DNA of 64,000 nt from Brevibacillus formosus (GCF_003013405.1 NZ_PXZL01000038.1:62001-126000), one strand, 5' to 3'. Shown: positions 26,233 through 35,889, numbered from the stretch's first letter. The notes: a model not told the origin generated them from the letters alone. Numbers and translations are program-made.

Positions 26233-27450
26233 ATGTCTACAGCCTATTGGATAACCAACGTCCGTTTGGAGAGCGGATACCGCAAGGAAAATGACAAGGT
26301 GGTTGCTACAGATACTGAAGTGGCGCATCTATTAATTGAAGACGGACGAATTGCACAGATCGTGAGTGGAGCTGCTCCACAAACCGAGCTGCCAACGAAG
26401 GATGCCAGCGGTCTGTTGGCACTGCCGTCGTTTAGGGATATGCATATCCACATCGATAAAACGTACTATGGCGGCCCTTGGAAAGCCGTGACACCAGTAA
26501 AAAACATCTTGGGTCGACTGGAAGAAGAGAGCCAGCTCATGCCGAATCTGTTGCCAACAGCACAAGAGCGCGCAGAAAAAATGCTGGATTTGCTGCTATC
26601 CGCAGGCTCCACCCATATTCGCTCCCATTGTAATATCGATCCATACATCGGACTCAAAAACCTGGAAGCGACCATGGCTGCACTGGAAACCTTTGGCGGC
26701 AGATTGCAATGCGAGGTCGTGGCCTTCCCACAGCAAGGTCTCCTGAGAAGCAACCAAGTAGAGAACATCCGACAAGCCTTGAAAATGGGCGCGACCTACG
26801 TTGGTGGTGTAGACCCGGCGACAGTGGATCAAAACATCGAGAAATCACTCGCTACCATTTTTGAGCTGGCAGTTGAAGCAAATGCACCAATCGACGTTCA
26901 CTTGCATGACCCGGATCATCTCGGGGTGTTTACATTCAAGCGTCTGGCTAAAATGACCGAAGAAGCAGGGTGGCAAGGTCGCGTTACCATCAGCCATGCC
27001 AATTCCCTTGCTGATATCAGTTTGGAGGAAGCAGGGGAAGTAGCAGAAATGCTCGCTGGCTTGGGCATTTCGATCACTTCTACTGTACCAGTGAACAGAG
27101 GGACGATTCCGATCCCATTGCTGCATGAGAAAGGCGTTTCGGTCTCTCTCGGTGACGACAGTATTACCGATCACTGGTCGCCATTTGGACAAGGAGACAG
27201 CCTGGAAAAAGCTGGTCGATTGGCTGAGCGCTTCCGCATGCAGGACGAGCGTTCCCTGTCCCAAGCACTAGGCTTCATTACAGGTGGGAAGACGCCGCTG
27301 GATAAAGAGGGCAACCGCATGTGGCCGAATGTTGGCGACGAAGCGGATATCGTATTCGTTCATGCATCATCGGCAGCAGAAGCAGTTGCACGCCGTGCGA
27401 AGCGCCAAGCTGTGATGTTCCGCGGGAATGTCGTTTCTGGGGCTTTATAA
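26233..27450 (+). CDS. CodA-like amidohydrolase, paralogue 3
   Basis: A 405-residue member with FRDMHIHIDKTYYGG, VHLHDPDHLGVF, ISHANSLAD and LGDDSITDHWSPFG. GPWKAVTPVKN is shared almost exactly with paralogue 2, indicating a recent duplication. AGAAAGGATGT precedes the ATG. The gene ends the operon at the terminator 27473-27507. The same catalytic Asp replaces Glu. Confidence 0.9.
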   Translation: MSTAYWITNVRLESGYRKENDKVVATDTEVAHLLIEDGRIAQIVSGAAPQTELPTKDASGLLALPSFRDMHIHIDKTYYGGPWKAVTPVKNILGRLEEESQLMPNLLPTAQERAEKMLDLLLSAGSTHIRSHCNIDPYIGLKNLEATMAALETFGGRLQCEVVAFPQQGLLRSNQVENIRQALKMGATYVGGVDPATVDQNIEKSLATIFELAVEANAPIDVHLHDPDHLGVFTFKRLAKMTEEAGWQGRVTISHANSLADISLEEAGEVAEMLAGLGISITSTVPVNRGTIPIPLLHEKGVSVSLGDDSITDHWSPFGQGDSLEKAGRLAERFRMQDERSLSQALGFITGGKTPLDKEGNRMWPNVGDEADIVFVHASSAAEAVARRAKRQAVMFRGNVVSGAL

Positions 27451-27472
27451 AATCGAAAATGAAATCTTTAAC

Positions 27473-27507
27473 AAAAACAGACACGCGAATGTGACGTGTC
27501 TGTTTTT
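27473..27507. terminator. Bidirectional intrinsic terminator
   Basis: AAAAACAGACACG (27473-27485) pairs perfectly with CGTGTCTGTTTTT (27495-27507), with a T run at one end and A run at the other. It separates the amidohydrolase operon from the convergent LysR gene, whose stop it overlaps. Confidence 0.88.
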
Positions 27508-28390
27508 ATGTTTCATTCGATAGGGCCTCAAAATAATCGACAACAACCTCACGGAATTCTTGAGCAGCTCGCGAAATGTACCGACTCCTGTGCCATAACA
27601 ATGCGATTTCCCGTACCAATTCGTGATTCTCTACTTGGAGATACTTGATTTGTTCACGAGAATCTCTTGCCGTGCTTGGTATGAAGGCTATGCCAATTTC
27701 TGCTTCCACCAGCTGGATTAGCCTTGCAGGTTCATCTCCCTCATACACATAGGTGGGTGCAAATCCAGCTGACTTGCATATAGCGTCTACGAAATCGCGT
27801 GTACCGTACCCTTTCTTTACACCGACAAACGATTCATCCTTCAGCTCTGTCAAAGATACGATGCTTCGGTCTGCCAGTCGATGTCTTCTTGGAACAGCTA
27901 CGAGGATAGGGTCAATGAACACGATTTGACATTCAATGTCATCGTCTTGTATAGGAGGGGAGGACAAGCAAAAATCAACCTCTCCTCTATGAAGAAGCGT
28001 AACCATTTCCTGGGTGGTCAGCATTTGTACATGAAATTGGATATCGGGCCGCTTTTTCCGAAACTCTCGAAGGATATTGGGCAGAGTGCTTGCAGTAGTC
28101 ACCGCCAATTCAAGCGTGCCATGCTCCGGGTTGGACAAATCGCGAAGCTCCAGTTTTCCTTGTTCCAATTCAAACAAAGCTCTTTCTACCCGGCAGAGGA
28201 ATTTGCTTCCGTACTCATTCAGACGCAGCTTTCTCCCGGTACGATCAAATAGAGGGACTCCCAGATCCTCCTCCAATCGTTGAATCGTTTTGCTTAGGGA
28301 CGATTGGGTCACATGCAGACTTCGTGCAGCTTCGGTCACATGCTCCATACGAGCTACGGTAAGAAAGTATTGTAGTTGAAGAAGTTCCAT
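27506..28390 (-). CDS. LysR family transcriptional regulator (divergent from MFS gene)
   Basis: A 294-residue LysR regulator beginning MELLQLQYFLTVARMEHVTE, with the helix-turn-helix SLHVTQSSLSKTIQRLEEDL. The remainder is the effector-binding domain (EVDFCLSSPPIQDDDIECQI). GAGGAG lies just upstream. It is divergent from the transporter at 28503 and so most likely controls export by that MFS protein. It closely resembles in layout the second LysR/MFS pair at 29898-32136. Confidence 0.92.
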   Translation of the reverse strand: MELLQLQYFLTVARMEHVTEAARSLHVTQSSLSKTIQRLEEDLGVPLFDRTGRKLRLNEYGSKFLCRVERALFELEQGKLELRDLSNPEHGTLELAVTTASTLPNILREFRKKRPDIQFHVQMLTTQEMVTLLHRGEVDFCLSSPPIQDDDIECQIVFIDPILVAVPRRHRLADRSIVSLTELKDESFVGVKKGYGTRDFVDAICKSAGFAPTYVYEGDEPARLIQLVEAEIGIAFIPSTARDSREQIKYLQVENHELVREIALLWHRSRYISRAAQEFREVVVDYFEALSNET

Positions 28391-28502
28391 TTAGCTCCTC
28401 CATTCATTCCTTTCAATCAATGGAATCATAACATGAAATGCGTTGGAGTAAATGTTTGATTTCCAGTACGATATCATCAAAACGCTGCAAGGAGGGCTGA
28501 AA

Positions 28503-29885
28503 ATGGGGGCTCACAACAGGTGGTTGATGATTTCCGTTGGACTAGGGATATTGTTGAACCCATTAAATTCTTCGATGATTTCTGTTGCGATTGCAAGGCT
28601 GCAAAATGTGTACAGTCTTGATTTCACAGTTGTTTCGTGGATTATTTTCTCGTTCTACATTGCGAGTGCGATCGCTCAACCTGTCATGGGAAAGGCAAGT
28701 GATTTGTTCGGCCGCAAGAAGATATTTCTTACCGGGCTTGTCGTTTCTTTCGTTGCTTCCTTATTGGCTCCATTATCACCAAACTTCGGGTGGCTCATCG
28801 TATTCCGAATTGTCCAATCGATCGGAACAAGCATGATGGTTGCCGTTGGAATGGCCATTGTGAGAATTCATATTACGGAGAAGCAAGCGACTGCGCTTTC
28901 CGTACTGTCCATATTCCTGTCTGGAGCAGCAGCGATTGGACCTTTTATTGGCGGGGTATTGCTTCATTATTGGGATTGGTCTGCGATCTTTCTCATTAAT
29001 ATTCCATTCGTGGTGGCGAGCTTGCTGTTAGCCTGGAGGACGATTCCAAAGGATGAATCGGCAGCATCTGTTGCACATAACATGTCCTTTCGAAAATGGA
29101 TGGAGTTGATTGATGCAACAGGGATCGCGCTCTTCGCAGTCGGTCTGGTTGCACTGCTTGTTGGATTGCTTTCAGCAAAATCATCGGGGTATGTCTCATG
29201 GTGGCATATCATGGTTGGAGGGATCGGCCTCGTTACACTGGGGGCTTTCGTACGGCATGAGTTAGAAACAACTTCTCCGTTTATTCCTCTACGGACATTC
29301 GCCAAGTATCCTGCGATGACGTGGGTCAATATCGAATTCATGCTCGTTAACGTCCTTTTTTATTCGCTTTTTTTCGGGCTTCCGTCCTACTTGCAAATGG
29401 TTCGCCATGTCAGCGAGTTCCATACAGGAATGCTCATGCTCAGCTTAGGTTTATGCTCACTCATTGTGTCTCCACTAGCAGGACGATGGATTGATCGATC
29501 AGGACCTCGGCCGGCATTGGTCGTATCTGCTGTGCTGATGACATTTGGGTCATTGTGGCTCGTGACGTTAAAGCAAGATTCACATGTGATCAGTGTGTGT
29601 GTGGCGTTAGCGGCATTCGGCATTAGCAACGGGTTAAACAATGTCGGAATGCAAGCAGCCTTGTTCAAAAGCTCTCCAAAAGAAATCATCGGCGTCGCAT
29701 CCGGATTATTTAATACATCCAGATACTTGGGAACCATTCTCTCCTCATTATTGATCAGCATTGTCATGGGAGATAAGTTTAGCGCCGAGGGTTTGCAAGT
29801 CCTTGGCATTATCCTCACGACAATCGCGTTGTCTTTGGTGCTCATGAGTTGGCGACGGAAATCAAGGCAGTGGGGAGAGTCGTAG
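28503..29885 (+). CDS. MFS drug transporter, DHA2 (EmrB/QacA) type
   Basis: A 460-residue, 14-helix proton antiporter. Helix 1 is followed by NSSMISVAIARLQ, motif A is GKASDLFGRKKIF and motif C is GAAAIGPFIGG. The frame opens at 28452, but AAGGAGGG sits 6 bases before the ATG at 28503 and the conserved protein begins there. It is probably regulated by the divergent LysR gene. Substrate is unknown. Confidence 0.9.
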   Translation: MGAHNRWLMISVGLGILLNPLNSSMISVAIARLQNVYSLDFTVVSWIIFSFYIASAIAQPVMGKASDLFGRKKIFLTGLVVSFVASLLAPLSPNFGWLIVFRIVQSIGTSMMVAVGMAIVRIHITEKQATALSVLSIFLSGAAAIGPFIGGVLLHYWDWSAIFLINIPFVVASLLLAWRTIPKDESAASVAHNMSFRKWMELIDATGIALFAVGLVALLVGLLSAKSSGYVSWWHIMVGGIGLVTLGAFVRHELETTSPFIPLRTFAKYPAMTWVNIEFMLVNVLFYSLFFGLPSYLQMVRHVSEFHTGMLMLSLGLCSLIVSPLAGRWIDRSGPRPALVVSAVLMTFGSLWLVTLKQDSHVISVCVALAAFGISNGLNNVGMQAALFKSSPKEIIGVASGLFNTSRYLGTILSSLLISIVMGDKFSAEGLQVLGIILTTIALSLVLMSWRRKSRQWGES

Positions 29886-29897
29886 GTTCACCCATCC

Positions 29898-30779
29898 CTA
29901 TTCAAAATCGCAGGCATGGTTCATAACAAATTGTTTGAATTTTTCAGTGGCAGGTGATAAATATCTCCCTTCTACCCAGGCAATTCCAATTGTCCGTTGG
30001 CACTTCGGGCTTTTGACAGGGATTTGTGTGATCTTACTCTGGTCCGTTCCTTTTAAATTGGGCAAAAGGGAGATTCCCAGTCCAGCAGCGACCAGTCCTG
30101 CAACGGTATCTGCTTCCTCTCCTTCAAATGTAATGGGAGGTGTAATTCCTGCTACTTGAAACAATTGCTCGACGGTGATCCGAAGGGAGTATCCTTCTTT
30201 TAAATGAATAAATGATTCATCTGCAATCTCTTCCAACGTAATCGAGGTGCGATTTGCATATTTGTGGTCTTTAGGGACAATCACAAACAGCTCTTCATTC
30301 CAAAGCGGCTTCCATACAAAGGGAGATTTCATATCCATAGGGGCAAGTAGACAGAGATCAAATTCTCCTCCTTGCAACTGATTCATTAGCGTATGGGAGG
30401 GGCCTTGTCCGAGTCGAAAACGAATGTTTGGGTAGAGGGAGCGAAAAGAAGCCAGTAAATCAGGGATGCGACTGGTACTTAACGTGTGGAGAAACCCAAG
30501 AGACACTTCTCCCTGATCTGGATCAAGTAAATCCATGATTTCTTGTTTTCCTTCATGAAATTCCTTCATCATATTTTCGACTCGCTTTAAAAAGAGATGA
30601 CCATATTTATTGAGCCGAATCGAACGACCCTGACGGTCAAACAGGGGCACGCCTATCTCATCCTCAAATCGGGCAATCGAACGACTAAGGGCAGACTGGG
30701 AAATCGAAAGAGCTTCGGCAGCATGTGTCACGTGTTGGATTCTTGCCAGGGTTTGAAAATATTCGAACTGTTGCCATTC
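29898..30779 (-). CDS. LysR family transcriptional regulator (second LysR/MFS pair)
   Basis: A LysR regulator of 293 residues when begun at MEWQQFEYFQTLARIQHVTH. The open frame has 12 more codons upstream, but these do not fit the family N terminus and lack a ribosome binding site; the site before 30779 is weak (AAGTGGTG). The DNA-binding helix is LSISQSALSRSIARFEDEIG. It is divergent from the MFS gene at 30916 and convergent, at 12 bases, with the previous MFS gene. The gap to 30916 is AT-rich with ATTATAATGAATTAT, a possible LysR-type site. Confidence 0.9.
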   Translation of the reverse strand, partial: EWQQFEYFQTLARIQHVTHAAEALSISQSALSRSIARFEDEIGVPLFDRQGRSIRLNKYGHLFLKRVENMMKEFHEGKQEIMDLLDPDQGEVSLGFLHTLSTSRIPDLLASFRSLYPNIRFRLGQGPSHTLMNQLQGGEFDLCLLAPMDMKSPFVWKPLWNEELFVIVPKDHKYANRTSITLEEIADESFIHLKEGYSLRITVEQLFQVAGITPPITFEGEEADTVAGLVAAGLGISLLPNLKGTDQSKITQIPVKSPKCQRTIGIAWVEGRYLSPATEKFKQFVMNHACDFE

Positions 30780-30915
30780 CATTCGAAAGCACCACTTTTC
30801 GTTCGGATTTTTCATTACATAAACGCATGGAAAACATGATTATAATGAATTATACATCATAGATAAATGATGATACCATGAAACCATAATCATCCTGAAA
30901 TGATATGGTGATCAC

Positions 30916-32136
30916 ATGATACAACAAGGTACACCACTCTTCCGCAAGACAAGCTTTGCTTTTTTTGCCGCTGGTTTCAATACGTTTGCGATTCTTTACT
31001 GTGTACAGCCTGTGATGCCAGAATTTTCAAAACAATTTGCTGTTAGTCCAACGACAGCAAGCCTATCCCTCTCCATTACAACCATGGTTCTTGCCGTCAG
31101 TATGCTCATTTTTGGTTCGTTGTCTGAAGTATGGGGACGCAAGCCAATCATGATCGTTTCCATGCTCGCTTCGTCTGTGTTTTGTATTCTCACAGCATTC
31201 AGTTCGAATTTTCATGTTCTCCTGGTATTGCGAACGATTGAAGGTATTTCATTGGCGGGCTTACCCTCCATCGCAATGGCCTATCTTGGAGAAGAAATCG
31301 AATCCAAAAGTCTGGGAGCGGCTATTGGTCTCTATATATGCGGCAACTCCATTGGGGCTGTGTTTGGCAGGGTTTTCTCAGGAATGGTGAGTGACTACTT
31401 CGGCTGGCAGATCGCAATAGGAGGGATTGGTCTCATCAGTTTGGTTGCCACACTGATTTTTTGGAACACCTTACCACCATCACAAAATTTCAAAGCACGC
31501 CCATTCGTAATGAGAAAGTTAGGTCTGTCTTTAATGGACCATCTAAAGGCTCCAAGTCTCATTTGTTTATTTGTCATCGGCTTTTTACTTCTAGGAAGTA
31601 ATGTAGCGTTGTTCAATTACATCGCTTATGTATTGCTCGAAAAGCCCTATTCACTCAGCCCAACACATATAAGTTGGACATTTTTAATTATGATCATCGG
31701 AATGTTTAGCTCTGTCTGGACCGGAAAATTAGTAGATCGTCATGGTAAGCAAAGGCTGTTATTTACAAGCTTATTCCTTTCATTGATCGGTGTCTGTTTG
31801 ACGTGGGAAGCGAATCTTATGATGAAGATAGCAGGACTTGGATTTTTTACTTTTGGATTTTTTGGAGCGCATGCCGTTGCAAGCAGCTGGGTAGGACAGC
31901 TTGCTTTACAAAACAAAGCACAGGCCTCTTCCTTGTACTTGTTTTTCTACTATACGGGTTCAAGTGTAGGAGGAACACTCGGAGGATTGTTTTGGTCCGC
32001 ATACGGATGGGGAGGCGTCATCAGCATGAACGTCGGATTTCTCCTAATGGGCCTCATCCTTTGGGCGTGTGTCTCAAAAATGGTACAGAACGCGAAGAAA
32101 GTGACGAAAATAGCCGAGACTTGTGTCTCAAAATAA
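30916..32136 (+). CDS. MFS transporter, 12-helix, YnfM-like
   Basis: A 406-residue major facilitator protein with 12 predicted helices. The first contains FAILYCVQPVMPEFSKQF, typical of the YnfM/arabinose-efflux-like branch, and motif A is GSLSEVWGRKPI. It starts with ATG at 30916; the ribosome binding site is weak (GGTGATC). It is probably controlled by the divergent LysR protein. The stop codon lies inside the terminator stem at 32135. Confidence 0.88.
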   Translation: MIQQGTPLFRKTSFAFFAAGFNTFAILYCVQPVMPEFSKQFAVSPTTASLSLSITTMVLAVSMLIFGSLSEVWGRKPIMIVSMLASSVFCILTAFSSNFHVLLVLRTIEGISLAGLPSIAMAYLGEEIESKSLGAAIGLYICGNSIGAVFGRVFSGMVSDYFGWQIAIGGIGLISLVATLIFWNTLPPSQNFKARPFVMRKLGLSLMDHLKAPSLICLFVIGFLLLGSNVALFNYIAYVLLEKPYSLSPTHISWTFLIMIIGMFSSVWTGKLVDRHGKQRLLFTSLFLSLIGVCLTWEANLMMKIAGLGFFTFGFFGAHAVASSWVGQLALQNKAQASSLYLFFYYTGSSVGGTLGGLFWSAYGWGGVISMNVGFLLMGLILWACVSKMVQNAKKVTKIAETCVSK

Positions 32137-32194
32137 AGAAACGGAAAAACTCTGTATCGTTTGGTGATACGAAGTCTTTCCGTTTCTTTCTTTA
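32135..32194. terminator. Bidirectional intrinsic terminator
   Basis: AAAGAAACGGAAA (32135-32147) pairs with TTTCCGTTTCTTT (32177-32189), with an inner GTATC/GATAC stem. It overlaps the ends of both convergent genes. Confidence 0.82.
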
Positions 32195-33034
32195 TCGATC
32201 AAACGATAAGCCAATTGCCAGCGCCAATAATACGGCGAAAGCACCCCCTGCAAGCGATCCAGCGACATTGACGGCATCGTTGTTCCAACCAGCGCGACCA
32301 CGGATTCGTACGGCTGGCTTGCCGCAGTGACGAGCCTGCTCGATTTCACGACCGCAAGACCTGCAACGGTACATTTGCTGCCATGTCGCACCGATCCACG
32401 AATCAACCAGTGACCCTACCATGCCCGCCAGTCCTGCTAGGCCGATCCAAGCTGCCAGTCTAGGTGCAGGTGTGATCATATCCGGCGCGGGTTGACCAGG
32501 TATCGCAAGCAGCAACCACGCTACACCGCCGATGAATAGTCCACCGGCAAGGGAAGCACCCATGCCCAGGCTAGAAACGCCGCCAGAAGTGCCAGGCGGG
32601 ACACGCTGTCCCGTTTTGATCGATCGCGGAGGTTTCCGGCTCAAGCCGCCGATCTCTGTCGCCCATGTATCGGCTGTGACCGCCGCCATCACGCCAAGGA
32701 ACGCGTACCACCAAAGCGGATGGGGCCACGCCCAATTTGCTACACATAACAGGAGCCCGAGCCCGCCGTTTGCGAGTACCTGACCGGCATCGCGTCTCCC
32801 CGTTTTCTCATAACCGCTCTCTGCCTCTTCCTTTTTGTGCTTTTTCCACTTGGATAACAAGGTGGACGAGACAAAAAAAGCGATGAGGGAGCCGAACCAG
32901 ATAGGGCTTCCGAGTGTGTACATCACGGTGCCGAGTATCACCGCCGCCAAAAAGCCGGAACCAGACAGCGATCGTTTTACATAAGCCGCCCCCGCAATCC
33001 CAGCGCTGCAGGCCAGACCGATTAACCACTCCAT
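32192..33034 (-). CDS. DUF92 family membrane protein
   Basis: A 280-residue membrane protein with about seven helices. The segment GVMAAVTADTWATEIGGLSRKPPRSI with GTSGGVSSLGMGAS is diagnostic of DUF92, a family related to the plant phytyl-phosphate kinase VTE6 and to CTP-dependent lipid kinases. Its role in bacteria is not established. A C-terminal CRSCGRE...CG motif may bind a metal. The start is placed at MEWLIGLAC (33034), preceded by AAAGGGGG; the longer frame is not supported. Confidence 0.85.
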   Translation of the reverse strand: MEWLIGLACSAGIAGAAYVKRSLSGSGFLAAVILGTVMYTLGSPIWFGSLIAFFVSSTLLSKWKKHKKEEAESGYEKTGRRDAGQVLANGGLGLLLCVANWAWPHPLWWYAFLGVMAAVTADTWATEIGGLSRKPPRSIKTGQRVPPGTSGGVSSLGMGASLAGGLFIGGVAWLLLAIPGQPAPDMITPAPRLAAWIGLAGLAGMVGSLVDSWIGATWQQMYRCRSCGREIEQARHCGKPAVRIRGRAGWNNDAVNVAGSLAGGAFAVLLALAIGLSFDR

Positions 33035-33099
33035 AGTTTCCTGCCCCCTTTGCTTTGAACTATTATACCTCAACGCAGCAGGCAAGATGAGCGGTCTCC

Positions 33100-33570
33100 T
33101 CTAAAAAATGGTAATGACAGAATAGATGAGTAACAAACACATTACCACATTGATTACCTTATCGTATTTGGCAAAAACCTTTTTAAATGCCGACCCAAAT
33201 ATGGCCCACAATAAGAAAGCTGCGCACCCTATCAGTATAGATACACACATGAAAAAAGCATAGCCGTTTGTGAATCGGGGTAAGGCAGTATGAAAGTAGA
33301 CATGGCCGTTAAAAAATACAATATGCTTTTTATATTGAGGATTTGAAAAAACAGCCCATAGAAGAAAGAAGACTGGCTATCGGGATTAGGATGATTCTGC
33401 TTCTTTGAAAATACAATTTGCCATGCCAAATACAATAAATACGCCGCACCGACGACCTTAAAGTAAGGTTCTACTGTAGGAATCCACTGATAAAGACTCG
33501 TCGTTAATAGAGAGGTGGCTACACCAAGAATAATAAACCCGGTAATAATTCCAAAAAGGAAGGGGCTCAT
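33100..33570 (-). pseudogene. LysE family exporter, 5'-truncated and frameshifted
   Basis: The central part reads MSPFLFGIITGFIILG to YLLYLAWQIVFSKK and FFQILNIKSILYFLTAMSTF, which is a LysE/RhtB-type amino acid exporter. The N terminus with the family's PGP motif is absent: homology stops at about 33570. After FILPYPDSQ the frame shifts (around 33265-33285), and the C terminus continues in another frame as YAFFMCVSILIGCAAFLLW to the stop at 33100. Both lesions mark it as a pseudogene. A LysR remnant begins at the same breakpoint on the opposite strand. Confidence 0.75.
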
Positions 33571-34027
33571 GCTGCCAGAATTACGTGATCCGAATTTCAT
33601 TGTGTATCCTCTAAAGGAAGAGCCTGTTGTTGTAGTTGGAGGTCCTGACACTCCAATGGATGCACTAGGTAAAAACGATAGTGATCAAAAGCTGAAAGAG
33701 GTCTTCATTGCTAATGGGAAAGACTGTATTTATCGTGCTATGTTCGAAAAATACCTGGAAGAACGAGGGCTTGCCTTTTCTCAACTGATGGAACTGTGGA
33801 GCATCGAGGCAATTAAGCGTTGTGTAAGGAGTGGTCTAGGGATCACTTGTTTACCGTTGATGACTGTAAAAGAGGAAATCTACCAAGAAAGGGTAAAGAT
33901 CATTCCCTGTGACAGTAGCTTTCCTACTATTTTTGCGCAAGTCGTCTATCACAAAAACAAGTGGATTTCTCCGGCGATGACGGAGTTTATTGCGATAACG
34001 TTACAACACGCAAAAAGTTGGGCATAG
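33569..34027 (+). pseudogene. LysR regulator, 5'-truncated (effector domain only)
   Basis: From LPELRDPNFIVYPLKEEPVV onward the frame reads as the effector-binding domain of a LysR protein (RSGLGITCLPLMTVKEEIY, then FAQVVYHKNKWISPAMTEF). The DNA-binding domain and roughly 130 residues are missing. The 18 residues before 33569 in this frame are antisense to the LysE remnant. LysR and LysE genes are normally divergent, so one deletion removing both 5' ends and the promoter explains both fragments. Confidence 0.75.
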
Positions 34028-34050
34028 ATAGACGGAAAGGATGATTTGTT

Positions 34051-34425
34051 ATGAAGACTTCCCTCAAAGAGAATGCGGTGTCGTTTCTGCAACTGGTAGC
34101 GTCGGGGAATGTGCGAGAAGCATACCAAAGATACACAGGTCCGAATTTCCGTCACCATAATCCCTATTTCCGTGGCGATGCTCATTCTCTCATGCTCGCA
34201 ATGGAAGAGAACGCCGCAAAGAATCCGCATAAGATTCTCGAAGTGAAACGTGCCATCGAAGAGGGGGATATGGTTGCCGTTCATTCTCATGTGAGGCAAA
34301 ACCAAGAAGATCTTGGGGGAGCTGTGGTTCATATCTTCCGTTTTCATAACGACCAAATCGTCGAACTGTGGGATGTAGGCCAACCGATACCGGCTGATTC
34401 CCCCAATGAGAATGGAATGTTCTAA
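34051..34425 (+). CDS. SnoaL-like / nuclear transport factor 2 fold protein
   Basis: A 124-residue single-domain protein of the SnoaL-like NTF2 superfamily. The conserved pieces are GPNFRHHNPYFRGDA and the C-terminal IFRFHNDQIVELWDVGQPIP. Such proteins are often isomerases, hydrolases or ligand carriers of unknown substrate. AAAGGATG is the ribosome binding site. It lies 23 bases behind the LysR remnant and is followed by a terminator. Confidence 0.88.
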   Translation: MKTSLKENAVSFLQLVASGNVREAYQRYTGPNFRHHNPYFRGDAHSLMLAMEENAAKNPHKILEVKRAIEEGDMVAVHSHVRQNQEDLGGAVVHIFRFHNDQIVELWDVGQPIPADSPNENGMF

Positions 34426-34446
34426 AATCGTTTCATAAACATTAAG

Positions 34447-34480
34447 ACCGACAGCCAGTGTATTTGGCTGCCGGTTGTTT
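34447..34480. terminator. Intrinsic terminator
   Basis: ACCGACAGCCA (34447-34457) pairs with TGGCTGCCGGT (34465-34475) with one mismatch and is followed by TGTTT. It lies between convergent genes. Confidence 0.72.
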
Positions 34481-35189
34481 AACCAAAGATACTTATTTCC
34501 TTATGATAGATATCGAGCACTTCCATTTTCACCATACCGCCAAGGTGATGTGGCACGAAATCAGACAATTCTTTAAGCGCCATATAGAATTCATCGCTTC
34601 TTGTTTCATCGATTAATTCAATACAGAGGAATGCATTTTTCGTGTTTTCGGTTAGCATCGTCCTCTGAGCTTCACGCCAATTCCAGCATCTGCATATAGC
34701 GCCGACATCGTCTTTATAAACAATTTCTCCTTCATATGGCGAAGCATTTTCATCCTGTCCCAATGGGATAAACGGTTCGTTGCCAGCTGCTTGCGTTAGC
34801 CGAATATCGCCTACAAAAGTGTCGATATCTTCTCCGCCACACGGAAGTCCATAACGCAGTGAAATGGAATTATAGATGTCAACTAGCGGGTTTATGGTTC
34901 CGATCGGATTGCCATTTTTCACTCTTTTTAATAAAGCTTCAATGGAGCACCTTGCCCCTTTTTTTGTCTTGAATTTCTGAAAAGCTTCTCGCCAAACGGA
35001 AATGACAGGATTACTGCTGAATTCCTCCAGATGTAAAAATTTATGAGCTTCTTTCTCTGCTTCTTGAAGCAGCTTCTCATATTTTTCAACGTCCCTCCTT
35101 GAATTATCAATCCCCTGGCAAATCACGATGCCTATTTTTGCATGAGGAAATAACGTCCAAAAATCATCTTCAATGATAAATCTCGACAT
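34479..35189 (-). CDS. B3/B4 domain protein (PheRS beta-like)
   Basis: A 236-residue protein with the B3/B4 fold seen in the editing domain of phenylalanyl-tRNA synthetase beta chains. Evidence is the pattern INPLVDIYNSISLRYGLPCGGEDID followed by GDIRLTQAAGNEPFIPLGQDE and GEIVYKDDVGAICRCWNWRE. Stand-alone B3/B4 proteins may edit mischarged tRNAs, but that is not shown for this one. It lies upstream of a LysE gene on the opposite coding side only by 28 bases, on the same strand. Confidence 0.82.
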   Translation of the reverse strand: MSRFIIEDDFWTLFPHAKIGIVICQGIDNSRRDVEKYEKLLQEAEKEAHKFLHLEEFSSNPVISVWREAFQKFKTKKGARCSIEALLKRVKNGNPIGTINPLVDIYNSISLRYGLPCGGEDIDTFVGDIRLTQAAGNEPFIPLGQDENASPYEGEIVYKDDVGAICRCWNWREAQRTMLTENTKNAFLCIELIDETRSDEFYMALKELSDFVPHHLGGMVKMEVLDIYHKEISIFG

Positions 35190-35217
35190 AACTTATCTCT
35201 CCGTTTCATTTCACTAA

Positions 35218-35856
35218 TTATGTTTTGGAGGGGCTCGCAAAGGCAGAGAAAATCCCTAGAGCAATATAGAAATAACCAGTGATCCGATTCATTACCTTTG
35301 CACTCGCCGTACTACCCACAATCCGCTTTCTTATACTTGCTGCAAGAACGGCATACAGACCATCACTGACAAAAGCGAGGATAATAAATATCGTTCCTAA
35401 AAGCAAAAATTGAACGGAAACTGATCCAGCAGTAGGTGATATGAATTGCGGAAAGAAGGCTAAAAAGAAGAGTGCTGTCTTGGGATTCATTACCTCAACA
35501 AGCGCTGATTCGTAAAAAATCTTTCGTAATTTTTTGCGAGGGGCTTTTGGAATTTCAGAAGACGTGCTATCAGCTTTAGAAAATAAAGTCTTGCACCCCA
35601 AATAAATAAGATAAGCAGCACCCAAGTATTTCACGATATGGAAAGCTGTTGCTGATGTCATAAGGATCGCAGAAACGCCGATTGCTCCAGCTAAAACGTG
35701 TACAGAGCCACCAAGAGCCACACCTAGGACTGAAATCAGGCCTGCTTGCTTCCCTTGATCGATACTTCTTGCCATAATATAGAACACAGCTGGTCCAGGT
35801 ATGATTAACAGCGTAGCAGCGGCAATGACAAATAGCCAAATCGTTGAAAACTCCAT
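35218..35856 (-). CDS. LysE family amino acid exporter
   Basis: A 212-residue protein with six helices and the family N terminus MEFSTIWLFVIAAATLLIIPGPAV, including the PGP motif. LGAAYLIYLGCKTLFS is the conserved helix-3 region. LysE proteins export amino acids or homoserine lactones. AAGGAG lies 9 bases before the ATG at 35856; the upstream TTG at 35865 is less likely. It follows paiB by 33 bases on the same strand. Confidence 0.92.
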   Translation of the reverse strand: MEFSTIWLFVIAAATLLIIPGPAVFYIMARSIDQGKQAGLISVLGVALGGSVHVLAGAIGVSAILMTSATAFHIVKYLGAAYLIYLGCKTLFSKADSTSSEIPKAPRKKLRKIFYESALVEVMNPKTALFFLAFFPQFISPTAGSVSVQFLLLGTIFIILAFVSDGLYAVLAASIRKRIVGSTASAKVMNRITGYFYIALGIFSAFASPSKT

Positions 35857-35889
35857 AAGAAGCAACTCCTTGCTGTATCTATAGGTTGA

